A stretch of 8,104 nucleotides of DNA from Spirochaetaceae bacterium (GCA_031265635.1 JAISCK010000244.1:1-8104); one strand, 5' to 3'. Numbered from the stretch's first letter, positions 1 to 5,787 are shown. Made by a program: numbers and translations. The notes: generated by a model from the letters alone, not told the origin.

Positions 1-478
1 GGAACAGCGGAACGAAACCGCCTTTTTTCCGGGTTCTCAGGCGCGCCGCGCCGCTTCCCGCCTGGTGAGCCCTTATTCGGCTTTCAGTTCCGAATTTTTA
101 ATGGATATTTCGGCCATTGGCGCGGCTGTGGAGTTTACCACCGACGAGCGTGGCCGTATACTTACCGAGACGCGGCGCGATGAGGAAGGAGAGGTCCTGG
201 GAACCCTGACCAATGTCTGGACCGGCGAAAGGCTCAGTTCGGTAAGCTGGGAGACCGGACAGGAAATCCGCCGCATAGAGTTTGAATATGACCCGGACGG
301 AAACAGGACCGGCGAAAAAAATTTCCGCGACGGCGTGCTGGAGCGTTCCGTTTCCAGCGAGGGAAACAGGGATGTGGAGGAACTGTACCTCAACGGCCGC
401 CCGGTACTCAGGGCTGTATGGGAAGACGGCAGAAAAGTTTCCGAAGAACCGGTAAGACCGGATACAGGCCGGAATTAA
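1..478 (+). CDS. 3' end of an uncharacterised protein with YD/MORN-like beta-hairpin sequence (5' partial)
   Basis: The frame is open from base 2 to the TAA at 476-478, so the gene begins before the window; the GTG at 65 has no Shine-Dalgarno sequence and is unlikely to be the start. The visible part is about 158 residues, hydrophilic and rich in Glu, Arg and Gly. It contains successive Tyr/Phe/Trp-x-x-Gly turns such as FEYDPDGNRTGEKNF, LYLNGRPVL and VWEDGRKV, about 15-22 residues apart. These resemble YD (RHS-type) or MORN-like beta-hairpin repeats, but they are degenerate and I do not recognise the family. Only 30 bases separate it from lolC on the same strand, so it is probably the first visible gene of the lol operon. 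A periplasmic or envelope role would fit that context, but this is inference because the N-terminus, and any signal peptide, is missing. Confidence 0.75.
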   Translation, partial: EQRNETAFFPGSQARRAASRLVSPYSAFSSEFLMDISAIGAAVEFTTDERGRILTETRRDEEGEVLGTLTNVWTGERLSSVSWETGQEIRRIEFEYDPDGNRTGEKNFRDGVLERSVSSEGNRDVEELYLNGRPVLRAVWEDGRKVSEEPVRPDTGRN

Positions 479-508
479 CGTTCAATTTTATGAGCAGCGA
501 GGCAAAAG

Positions 509-1801
509 GTGAAATTTGAACCCTGGATAGGCTACGCCTCATCACGGTATATATCTTCCCGGAGAAGGGACAAGTCCTCTCCTTCTTCGGTGCTTGCCGT
601 TTTGGGTATATGTACCGGCGTGCTGGCCCTCATCGTTATCATCGCGGTAATGAACGGCTTCCAGCTCGGCTTTATCGAAAGCATACTCGAAATATCTTCG
701 TTCCATGTCAGGGTTGAAATCCCCGGTCAGGATGACCTGGCCGGCCTCCGGGAGATTCCGGGCGTGCGCTCGGTTCTTCCCTTCAGGGAAATCCAGGCCC
801 TGCTCAGGGGCAAACGGAGCGGGCCCCAGGTCGCCATGATACGGGCGCTGCCAGAAACTACCGCGGCCCTTGACGCCGGCATGATGGAAAAACTTGTCTT
901 TGAGTCGGGCTCCTTTGATGTGGGCGGGGAACATTCCATACTCCTCGGCGCCGAACTTGCCCGGCGGCTTGCCGTCCAGACCGGCGACGAGGTCAGCGTC
1001 ATTTCGGTGTCGGGGCTCATCCCCGGCGAGATGGAAACCGAAAACACCCCCTTCACGGTAAGGGGAATATTCCGATCGGGCTTTTACGAATACGATTTGG
1101 GCTGGGCGATTATCAATATTGAAGAAACCCAGGCCCTCCAGGGCGGCCCTGAGCCTCTTTACGGGGGCATCAAACTCCACAACCGCTGGCAGGACGAGCG
1201 GGCCCTGAAAGCGATAAACCGCCTCGGCGACTACAAACCGGTTTCCTGGCGGGAATACAACCGGGCCTTTTTCGGCGCTCTCAGGATGGAAAAACTGCTG
1301 ATGTTTGTCCTTGTGGGGCTGATTTTTATCGTGGTCGGCCTCAATATCTACCAGTCCCAGCGGCGCTTTGTCCTTGAAAGGCGGGAAGAAATAGGTCTCC
1401 TCAGGGCCGTAGGCGCCGGGGAGAGGGCTGTGCGCCTTGTCTTTACCTACGACGGCTTTATCATAGGGTTTCTGGGCGCGGGCCTGGGCCTTGCCATCGG
1501 CCTTCCCATAGCCTTCAACATAGGCCCCTTTTTCGGCATAGTAGAAACACTGGTAAACGGCGCGATACACGGCCTTAACACCCTGGTATCATCCCATACC
1601 GGAAGCGCCGGCGCGTCAGGCGGGGACTTCGCGATTTTTTCCCCCGCCGTATTTTACATCAAGGAAGTCCCCAGCAGGATCATACCCCATGAGGTGCTGC
1701 TGATATATCTTTTTGGCCTGCTTTCGGCCACCGGAGCCGCGTGGCTCGCCTCGGGAAAGATTTCCCGCATCAAACCCGCGGAGGTACTGCGTTATGAGTA
1801 A
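509..1801 (+). CDS. lolC: Lipoprotein-releasing ABC transporter permease LolC (LolC/LolE family)
   Basis: This is an inner-membrane subunit of the LolCDE complex, which extracts outer-membrane-destined lipoproteins and passes them to the periplasmic carrier LolA. The 430-residue length and the topology fit the family: TM1 about 27-49, a large periplasmic MacB-like domain about 50-260, TM2 about 263-283, TM3 about 308-335, and TM4 about 394-414. Family landmarks are VMNGFQ after TM1, WREYNRAFFGALRMEK before TM2, EIGLLRAVGA in the cytoplasmic loop, and the C-terminal KPAEVLRYE, which closely matches the end of E. coli LolC. The loop LIPGEMETENTPF (about 170-182) lies where LolC carries the LolA-binding hook. 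The GTG start is preceded by GAGG at 499-502, six bases away. A Gly/Ser-rich stretch at about 360-375 lengthens the second periplasmic loop. The choice of LolC over LolE is tentative and rests on gene order and the C-terminus. Confidence 0.93.
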   Translation: MKFEPWIGYASSRYISSRRRDKSSPSSVLAVLGICTGVLALIVIIAVMNGFQLGFIESILEISSFHVRVEIPGQDDLAGLREIPGVRSVLPFREIQALLRGKRSGPQVAMIRALPETTAALDAGMMEKLVFESGSFDVGGEHSILLGAELARRLAVQTGDEVSVISVSGLIPGEMETENTPFTVRGIFRSGFYEYDLGWAIINIEETQALQGGPEPLYGGIKLHNRWQDERALKAINRLGDYKPVSWREYNRAFFGALRMEKLLMFVLVGLIFIVVGLNIYQSQRRFVLERREEIGLLRAVGAGERAVRLVFTYDGFIIGFLGAGLGLAIGLPIAFNIGPFFGIVETLVNGAIHGLNTLVSSHTGSAGASGGDFAIFSPAVFYIKEVPSRIIPHEVLLIYLFGLLSATGAAWLASGKISRIKPAEVLRYE

Positions 1802-2561
1802 TGCGAGCGGCAGTCAGGAACAGGAAATTCAAAAAAACCTGATAATAGAAGTAAAGGACGCGGTAAAGACCTACGCGTCGCCCTCGGAAACCCTCAAGAT
1901 ACTCACGGGGGTAAATTTTTCCCTTGGACGGGGCAGTTCCCTGGCCATAACCGGCGAGTCGGGCAGCGGCAAGAGTACCCTGCTCAACATACTGGGCGGC
2001 CTTGACCGCTTTGACTCAGGCTCGGTAACGGTGTATTCGCCTAAAACAGGGAGCGTTGAACTGGGGAGGCTTTCGGAACACGGCCTTACCGGCTACCGGA
2101 GGAACCAGATAGGGTTTATCTTTCAGTTTCACTATCTTCTCAGGGATTTTACCGCTCTGGAAAATGTCATGCTTCCCGCCTACATAGCCGGTATGCCGAA
2201 AAAGGCCGCCCTGGAACGGGCCGAAACCCTGCTTGGGGATGTCAGGCTCGGCGAAAGAAGCCGCCATTACCCTTCCCAGCTTTCAGGCGGTGAACGGCAG
2301 AGAGTGGCCGTGGCCAGGTCCCTGGTGAATGACCCGGACCTGGTGCTGGCCGATGAACCAACCGGCAATCTTGATCCGGGAAACAGCGGCATGGTGGCCG
2401 AGCTGCTCTATGCCCTCACCGAAAAGTGGGGCAAAACCCTCATCGTGGTAACCCACGACCAGGCCCTGGCCGCCAGGGCGGAACAGCATTATATACTCCG
2501 GTCGGGCATACTTTCCGATCCCCTGGCCCCTGCCGGGGAACCTGACGGGGCCATGCTGTGA
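1794..2561 (+). CDS. lolD: Lipoprotein-releasing system ATP-binding protein LolD
   Basis: This is the cytoplasmic ATPase that drives the LolC/LolE permeases. All ABC motifs are intact in the 255-residue product: Walker A GESGSGKST (54-62), Q-loop Gln111, signature LSGGERQR (163-170), Walker B LVLADEPTGNLD (183-194) with the catalytic Glu188, and the H-loop His221. The stretch FQFHYLLRDFTALENVMLP (110-128) closely matches LolD and separates it from general MacB-type ATPases. The ATG at 1794 is chosen because GGAGG lies at 1780-1784, nine bases upstream; the start overlaps the end of lolC by eight bases, which suggests translational coupling. In-frame codons further upstream lie deep inside lolC. 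A short Gln/Glu-rich N-terminal extension (about residues 1-16) precedes the first beta-strand. Confidence 0.95.
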   Translation: MSNASGSQEQEIQKNLIIEVKDAVKTYASPSETLKILTGVNFSLGRGSSLAITGESGSGKSTLLNILGGLDRFDSGSVTVYSPKTGSVELGRLSEHGLTGYRRNQIGFIFQFHYLLRDFTALENVMLPAYIAGMPKKAALERAETLLGDVRLGERSRHYPSQLSGGERQRVAVARSLVNDPDLVLADEPTGNLDPGNSGMVAELLYALTEKWGKTLIVVTHDQALAARAEQHYILRSGILSDPLAPAGEPDGAML

Positions 2562-3838
2562 AACGCGGCCTTTTAAGGGGCAGCCCCGGCATCTTTATAG
2601 CCCTCCGTTATCTTCTCGGCCGCGCCCACGAAGGCGGCCGTTACCTTCAGGGGGCCGCCATAGGCATAGCGGTAAGCCTCATCCCCATAGTAGTTACCCT
2701 GATAGTCGCAGACGGCATGATACGGGGCATCACCGACCGTTACCTTGAAATGGGAACCGGCCACCTTGAGGTCTACGATTACACGAATCCCGATGCCCTG
2801 GAAGCGTCGGTCGAAACCATAGCCGGTATGGAAGGCGTAAAGGGCGTATGGCCCGAGCGCCACGGCCTGGGGGTGCTGGTAAGCGAAAAAGGCAAGGTAG
2901 GGGCCAATGTCCGGGCGGTGGAACCGTCGTTCTGGACCTCCGGAGGGGCGGAGCGTTTTCTGGTAACTTTGGAAGGCAGCCCCGCGCTGGAAAACGACCG
3001 CGAAGTGCTGCTCGGCGAGGCCCTGGCCGGAAGCATAGGCGCCAAAGTGAACGATACGGTGCGTATCATGACAGTGCGGACCGGCAATGACGGCCGCATC
3101 ATACCCCGGCTCACCCCCTTCACCGTCAAAGGCATCGTGTCGTCAGGCTACCGTGAACTTGACGCCCTGTGGTGCATCATGAGCTATACCATGGGAAAGC
3201 GCCTCCTCTCCGATGAATTTTCATATTCATACCTTATGGTAAAAATTGACGACCCCTATACAAAGGCCGACGAATGGGCGGGCCTTCTTTCCCGGACCCT
3301 CGGTTCAGGCTTCGGCGTCTATACCTGGAAGGAACTCCAGCGTTCCCAATACAGTTCCTATGAGTCAACCAGGCAGCTTCTTGTCCTCATCATGGCCCTC
3401 ATCGTAATCATCGCCGCGGTCAATGTCTCCTCAGCCACAGCCATGCTTGCCATAGAAAGGCGGCGGGACATGGCCGTACTCAAAGCCTTTGGCGCAAGCC
3501 CCGGCGGGGCGGCCCGCATCTTCCTCTGGGGCAGCCTCCTTACCGGCATTACCGGCGCCGTTGGCGGCATAAGCCTGGGCCTTATCATAGGCTCGTCGAT
3601 AAACCGCATCATACAGGGCCTTGAGCGCGTACTCAGCTTTTTTTCGCGCCTCGCGGGCGGCGGCGGCATCAGGATACTGGACCCCGGCTATTATCTTGAA
3701 GAAATTCCCATAGTCATAGACTGGAACGCCATAGCCGCCATAGGCGTCTTCGCCGTGCTCTGTTCGGTCATCGCCTCCTGGCTCCCCTCCCGCCGCGCCG
3801 GCAGGGTGCCCCCGGTAGAACTGCTGCGGAAATATTAG
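2558..3838 (+). CDS. lolE: Lipoprotein-releasing ABC transporter permease LolE (LolC/LolE family)
   Basis: This is the second inner-membrane permease of the LolCDE exporter, 426 residues with the same layout as its partner: TM1 about 33-53, a periplasmic domain about 55-270, TM2 about 272-293, TM3 about 324-346, TM4 about 389-409. The segment MAVLKAFGASPGGAARIFLW (305-324) and the end (ASWLPSRRAGRVPPVELL) resemble E. coli LolE more than LolC. The MNGF motif after TM1 is replaced by VADGMIRGITDRY. A proline-bearing loop GRIIPRLTPFTV (179-190) lies where LolC-type proteins carry the hook. The GTG start shares GTGA (2558-2561) with the lolD stop; the upstream GGGG at 2547-2550 is a weak ribosome site, so coupling to lolD translation is likely. 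It is the last gene of the operon. Confidence 0.92.
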   Translation: MKRGLLRGSPGIFIALRYLLGRAHEGGRYLQGAAIGIAVSLIPIVVTLIVADGMIRGITDRYLEMGTGHLEVYDYTNPDALEASVETIAGMEGVKGVWPERHGLGVLVSEKGKVGANVRAVEPSFWTSGGAERFLVTLEGSPALENDREVLLGEALAGSIGAKVNDTVRIMTVRTGNDGRIIPRLTPFTVKGIVSSGYRELDALWCIMSYTMGKRLLSDEFSYSYLMVKIDDPYTKADEWAGLLSRTLGSGFGVYTWKELQRSQYSSYESTRQLLVLIMALIVIIAAVNVSSATAMLAIERRRDMAVLKAFGASPGGAARIFLWGSLLTGITGAVGGISLGLIIGSSINRIIQGLERVLSFFSRLAGGGGIRILDPGYYLEEIPIVIDWNAIAAIGVFAVLCSVIASWLPSRRAGRVPPVELLRKY

Positions 3839-3841
3839 CGG

Positions 3842-3921
3842 CCCCTTTACTATTTATTGAAAGGAGGGGGGCGCATTTCCCCACTGCTGTTTGGCATTGC
3901 AGCATACACGACGCGCCCCCC
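3842..3921 (+). terminator. Hairpin after lolE, possible end of the lol operon transcript
   Basis: Three bases after the lolE stop codon begins a weak CCCCTTT / AAAGGAGGGG pairing. It is followed by a perfect 9-bp inverted repeat, GGGGGGCGC (3866-3874) with GCGCCCCCC (3913-3921), enclosing 38 bases that hold a smaller TGCTG/CAGCA hairpin (3885-3889 with 3900-3904). The strong stems directly behind the operon suggest a role in termination or 3'-end protection of the mRNA. There is no U-tract after the stem, so this is not a textbook intrinsic terminator, and the same sequence may simply be the first unit of the repeat cluster that follows. Confidence 0.35.
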
Positions 3922-4025
3922 TGCGGGCGAGCCCCGCATAGCGGGTCTCGCCCTACCCCCCTAATGGGGCCGGGAGGCGGCAGGGACGCCGCTGGTTCCC
4001 TGGCCTGTCCGCCTTTAGCGGACAG

Positions 4026-4066
4026 GGCGGAGTTTTTGCAACGCAAAAACTCCAAGCCCAAAATCC
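4026..4066 (+). repeat. 41-bp direct repeat, copy 1, with internal hairpin
   Basis: This stretch is identical, base for base, to 4165-4205, 139 bases downstream. It holds a perfect 11-bp stem, GGAGTTTTTGC (4029-4039) with GCAAAAACTCC (4043-4053), around the loop AAC, followed by AAGCCCAAAATCC. Immediately upstream is a second hairpin, 4004-4026 (CCTGTCCGC, loop CTTTA, GCGGACAGG). The two hairpins appear to form one composite unit. Confidence 0.9.
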
Positions 4067-4164
4067 CTCCCCCGCGAACCAATGAGCGGGTTCTTGCAAG
4101 CGCCAGGGATTTCCCCCGCGCAAGCGGGCTCTTCTGTATCCACAGCTCTCCGCCTTGGCGGAGA

Positions 4165-4205
4165 GGCGGAGTTTTTGCAACGCAAAAACTCCAAGCCCAA
4201 AATCC
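4165..4205 (+). repeat. 41-bp direct repeat, copy 2, with internal hairpin
   Basis: This is a perfect copy of 4026-4066 with its 11-bp stem at 4168-4178 and 4182-4192. As in copy 1, a GC-rich hairpin lies directly upstream (4146-4165, CTCTCCGC, loop CTTG, GCGGAGAG), but its stem sequence differs from copy 1 at one base pair, swapped G-C to C-G. The right end of the repeat runs into the long inverted repeat at 4195-4228, which copy 1 lacks. Confidence 0.9.
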
Positions 4206-4228
4206 GGCATGGATGCCGGATTTTGGGC
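4195..4228. repeat. 16-bp-arm perfect inverted repeat
   Basis: GCCCAAAATCCGGCAT (4195-4210) and its exact reverse complement (4213-4228) are separated by only GG, so the two strands are nearly identical here. As RNA or extruded DNA this forms a 15-bp stem with a four-base loop. Its left arm is shared with the 41-bp repeat. It has no U-tract on either side. It could end transcripts from either direction, mark the edge of the repeat element, or be an insertion scar. Confidence 0.85.
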
Positions 4229-4230
4229 AG

Positions 4231-4259
4231 TTGACAAGTCCCCGCTTATACCGTAAAAT
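4231..4259 (+). promoter_or_regulatory. Candidate sigma70 promoter without an obvious gene
   Basis: A consensus -35 TTGACA (4231-4236), a 17-base spacer and a -10 TAAAAT (4254-4259, one mismatch) face right. It starts two bases after the long inverted repeat. Transcription would begin near 4266 and run towards the end of the convergent outer membrane protein gene. No protein gene is recognisable downstream, so the product would be a small or antisense RNA, if the promoter is active. Confidence 0.4.
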
Positions 4260-4355
4260 AATCCAAGCATTATGAAAATAATACAAAGAAAAGCCCAATT
4301 AAGCCCGCTTGGCACGGTTTTTGTTCTCTCTCATAATACTCATCTTCTAGACAGT

Positions 4356-4370
4356 TTATAACAGTTATAA
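4356..4370. promoter_or_regulatory. 15-bp perfect palindrome, operator-like
   Basis: TTATAAC and GTTATAA flank a single central A. A consensus TATAAT lies at 4378-4383, with a poor -35 (TTTATA, 4355-4360) at 17 bases that overlaps the palindrome. The arrangement resembles a repressor site over a promoter, but no gene downstream supports this, and AT-rich sequence can produce such a palindrome by chance. Confidence 0.25.
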
Positions 4371-4519
4371 GGCCGCTTATAATAAAAATAAGCCGCATCC
4401 CACGCCGGTGCCGGAACCGGATGACATCCCCGAAGTCGAGGCCCGGACACCCATGCCCCGTGTGCTGCGCTATACAGGCTGTAATCGCAAGCCGTTGGTT
4501 CACGGTAAATTCTTTTTTG

Positions 4520-5674
4520 TCAGAACCGCCAGCCTGCGCCAAGGCTAAAATACAGATAGGATGGCGCGGGACTTATTGACGAAAAACTCCGGGCATACGT
4601 AACGCCGCCTTCAAAAAATAACGCCTCCCGCACTAGCCACAAAAGCGAAACTCCCGCGTTCACCGTAAAAAGCGCCGTCCCTTTCTTTTTCCCCGAACCC
4701 CCGTTGTCATAGCTCATATTCCCGAATGCCGAAAGACCAAAGCCGGCCCGGAGGTTGAGGGCCATGGTCCAGTGGTTGAACCAGTACTGGTAAAGACCGT
4801 CAAGGTTAAACGCGAATAAATGACCCGAAACAGGGTAGGGCCCGCCGTTCGTTTTGAGAAAGGCCCATGACGGCGCAGCCTCAAGGCCCAAAAAGCCCCA
4901 GGTTCTTTTTAGGGGAATATAACCAACCCTCCCGTAAAACCCTATAGGATAGGCGGGTTCGGAAAAACTGTTCTTTTCAAAGAGGTAGCCTCCCAGGGGG
5001 AGGAGGGGGGCATAGCCCAGGGACACAAGAAAGTCCCGCTTTTGCTTAAAATCCACGACAAAGCCCTCGACGCTCTGGCTGAGGCCGCCGGGGTTGGTGA
5101 TCACTATGTCGTAGGGGCCGGGGACCAGGGCTTCCGGGGAAAAGACAGCCTCTATCTCCGTCTCGTCGGGACTGTAGCGTAACGAGAGGGGTTCAATGGG
5201 TTTTGCGTCTTCGGCTTTGGCGATGAGGTAGATCTTTGCGTCCTCGACCAGGCCGGAACCGAAGAGGGTGAGGGAAAAAGACTCCTCGTTACTGTCGTAG
5301 TGAAAGGAGGAAGGGGAAAAGGAGCTGGCCGAGGGAGGTTTGGCGACAAAGACCCGTATGCCTGTCCATTCCGAACTTGAGGCGATTCTGCCAAGGACAT
5401 TGTAGCTGTGGATTCTGTAGCGGTACATGCCGGGGACCAGGGATACTTCGATGGAAAGGCCGTCGGTACGCTCAGAGAGTTCGGGAACCCATTCCGTGTT
5501 GTCGAGTCTCTGGAGTTCGATTTCGTAGAAGTAGGCGTTTACCCGTTCCCAGCTCAGCCTCTGGAGTATCTTGCCCTCCTCGCCGACGCGGTAGGCCGGG
5601 GCTTCCGCCTCCTGGGCAAGGAGGGGGAGTGAAAGGAGCAGGGTAGTGATGATGAACAGGACTGGTTTTTTCAA
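4520..5674 (-). CDS. Predicted outer membrane protein: Fn3-like and IPT/TIG-like domains plus C-terminal beta-barrel
   Basis: The 384-residue product starts with a clear signal peptide, MKKPVLFIITTLLLSLPLLA, probably cut before QEAEA. Residues about 37-110 look like a fibronectin-III fold (ILQRLSWERVNAYFYEIELQ, then GMYRYRIHSYNVLG). Residues about 115-207 resemble an IPT/TIG domain (SLTLFGSGLVEDAKIYLI, then VPGPYDIVITNPGG). Residues about 214-384 alternate aromatic and small residues in eight or so strands and end in SLGAGWRF, a C-terminal Phe typical of BAM-assembled barrels. The TTG start at 5674 is chosen because AAGGAG lies six bases upstream (5681-5686) and it gives the signal peptide its exact N-terminus. 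A GTG at 5764 would add 30 residues translated from a repeat tract, without a ribosome site. The specific function is unknown; a surface-exposed or structural role is inferred. Confidence 0.85.
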   Translation of the reverse strand: MKKPVLFIITTLLLSLPLLAQEAEAPAYRVGEEGKILQRLSWERVNAYFYEIELQRLDNTEWVPELSERTDGLSIEVSLVPGMYRYRIHSYNVLGRIASSSEWTGIRVFVAKPPSASSFSPSSFHYDSNEESFSLTLFGSGLVEDAKIYLIAKAEDAKPIEPLSLRYSPDETEIEAVFSPEALVPGPYDIVITNPGGLSQSVEGFVVDFKQKRDFLVSLGYAPLLPLGGYLFEKNSFSEPAYPIGFYGRVGYIPLKRTWGFLGLEAAPSWAFLKTNGGPYPVSGHLFAFNLDGLYQYWFNHWTMALNLRAGFGLSAFGNMSYDNGGSGKKKGTALFTVNAGVSLLWLVREALFFEGGVTYARSFSSISPAPSYLYFSLGAGWRF

Positions 5675-5680
5675 CGTGCA

Positions 5681-5686
5681 CTCCTT
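5681..5686 (-). promoter_or_regulatory. Ribosome binding site that fixes the TTG start
   Basis: AAGGAG on the minus strand lies six bases from the TTG at 5672-5674. It decides the start of the outer membrane protein, since no ATG lies nearby and the next upstream candidate lacks such a site. Confidence 0.8.
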
Positions 5687-5712
5687 AGGCCCTTGGGGCG
5701 GGGAAGAATAAC

Positions 5713-5768
5713 CACGAACCACCCGAACTAACACGAACAAAAGAGATTTTACTACGAACTTCACGAAT
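5713..5768. repeat. Tract of CGAA boxes spaced about one helical turn
   Basis: Five CGAAC or CGAAT boxes on the plus strand start at 5715, 5724, 5734, 5755 and 5764, with steps of 9, 10, 21 and 9 bases. Flanking bases are also similar (CACGAAC, CCCGAAC, CACGAAC, TACGAAC, CACGAAT). Degenerate intergenic repeats of this style occur in several bacteria. The position over the putative promoter of the outer membrane protein gene leaves room for a regulatory role. Confidence 0.6.
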
Positions 5769-5773
5769 GTAAA
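5746..5773 (-). promoter_or_regulatory. Candidate promoter of the outer membrane protein gene
   Basis: Read on the minus strand: -35 TTTACA (5768-5773), a 16-base spacer, and -10 TAAAAT (5746-5751). The predicted RNA start near 5739 leaves a 5' leader of about 65 bases before the TTG. The element sits inside the CGAA-box repeat tract, so the match could come from the repeat itself. Confidence 0.35.
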
Positions 5774-5787
5774 AAAGAATTTGGAAT

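Larger units (their letters stand above)
3866..4228. repeat. Cluster of palindromic repeat units in the lolE / outer membrane protein convergent gap
   Basis: About 360 bases consist almost entirely of inverted repeats in series. They are: 3866-3921 (9-bp arms); 3925-3953 (GGGCGAG/CTCGCCC outside, CCCGC-ATA-GCGGG inside, one C-T mismatch between them); 3968-4005 (GGCCGGGA paired with TCCC-T-GGCC, around GCGGC/GCCGC); 4004-4026 (9-bp arms); 4029-4053 (11-bp arms); 4115-4128 (CCCGC-GCAA-GCGGG); 4146-4165 (8-bp arms); 4168-4192 (11-bp arms); 4195-4228 (16-bp arms). Open frames exist here on both strands, but they translate the palindromes into low-complexity Arg/Pro/Gly and repeated LEFLRCKNS-type peptides, so they are not credible genes. 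The layout resembles REP/BIME-type dispersed elements between convergent genes. Whether it is dispersed in the genome cannot be seen here. Confidence 0.8.
4229..4519. other. AT-rich gap without a recognised gene
   Basis: These 291 bases follow the hairpin cluster and end at the stop codon of the convergent outer membrane protein gene. They contain the candidate promoter at 4231-4259, the palindrome TTATAAC-A-GTTATAA at 4356-4370, a TATAAT at 4378-4383, and two small hairpins: GCTTAT/ATAAGC (4375-4380 with 4388-4393) and CCGGT/ACCGG (4405-4409 with 4416-4420). The last two could weakly terminate minus-strand transcription from the neighbouring gene. A plus-strand frame is open at 4351-4545 but has no convincing start or ribosome site. 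I see no RNA gene that I can name. Confidence 0.6.

Noticed and set aside
490..519. ATG at 490 as an alternative start ahead of lolC
   Set aside because: It is out of frame with lolC and stops after nine codons; the GTG at 509 has the better-placed Shine-Dalgarno sequence.
542..1570. Minus-strand open frame of 342 residues opposite lolC
   Set aside because: It is a shadow of the high-GC codon pattern of lolC, whose family motifs leave no doubt about the coding strand.
4026..4205. CRISPR array
   Set aside because: There are only two repeat copies, each strongly palindromic, 139 bases apart, with a spacer-like segment that is itself full of hairpins; no cas gene is present.
3964..4275. Plus-strand open frame of 103 residues through the repeat cluster
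   Set aside because: It covers the same repeats, has low-complexity content, no supporting start site, and no recognisable domain.
3768..4298. Minus-strand open frames of 176 and 120 residues (3768-4298 and 3953-4315)
   Set aside because: They translate the palindromic repeat cluster; the peptide LEFLRCKNS or its frame-shifted forms recurs because the DNA repeats. The first also overlaps the end of lolE, and neither has a ribosome site.
4270..4542. Minus-strand open frame of 90 residues in the convergent gap
   Set aside because: It begins inside the end of the outer membrane protein gene without a ribosome site, and its composition is irregular with no recognisable motif.
5675..5764. N-terminal extension of the outer membrane protein from the GTG at 5764
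   Set aside because: The extra 30 residues are a translation of the CGAA-box tract, lack a ribosome site, and would bury the signal peptide that begins at the TTG at 5674.
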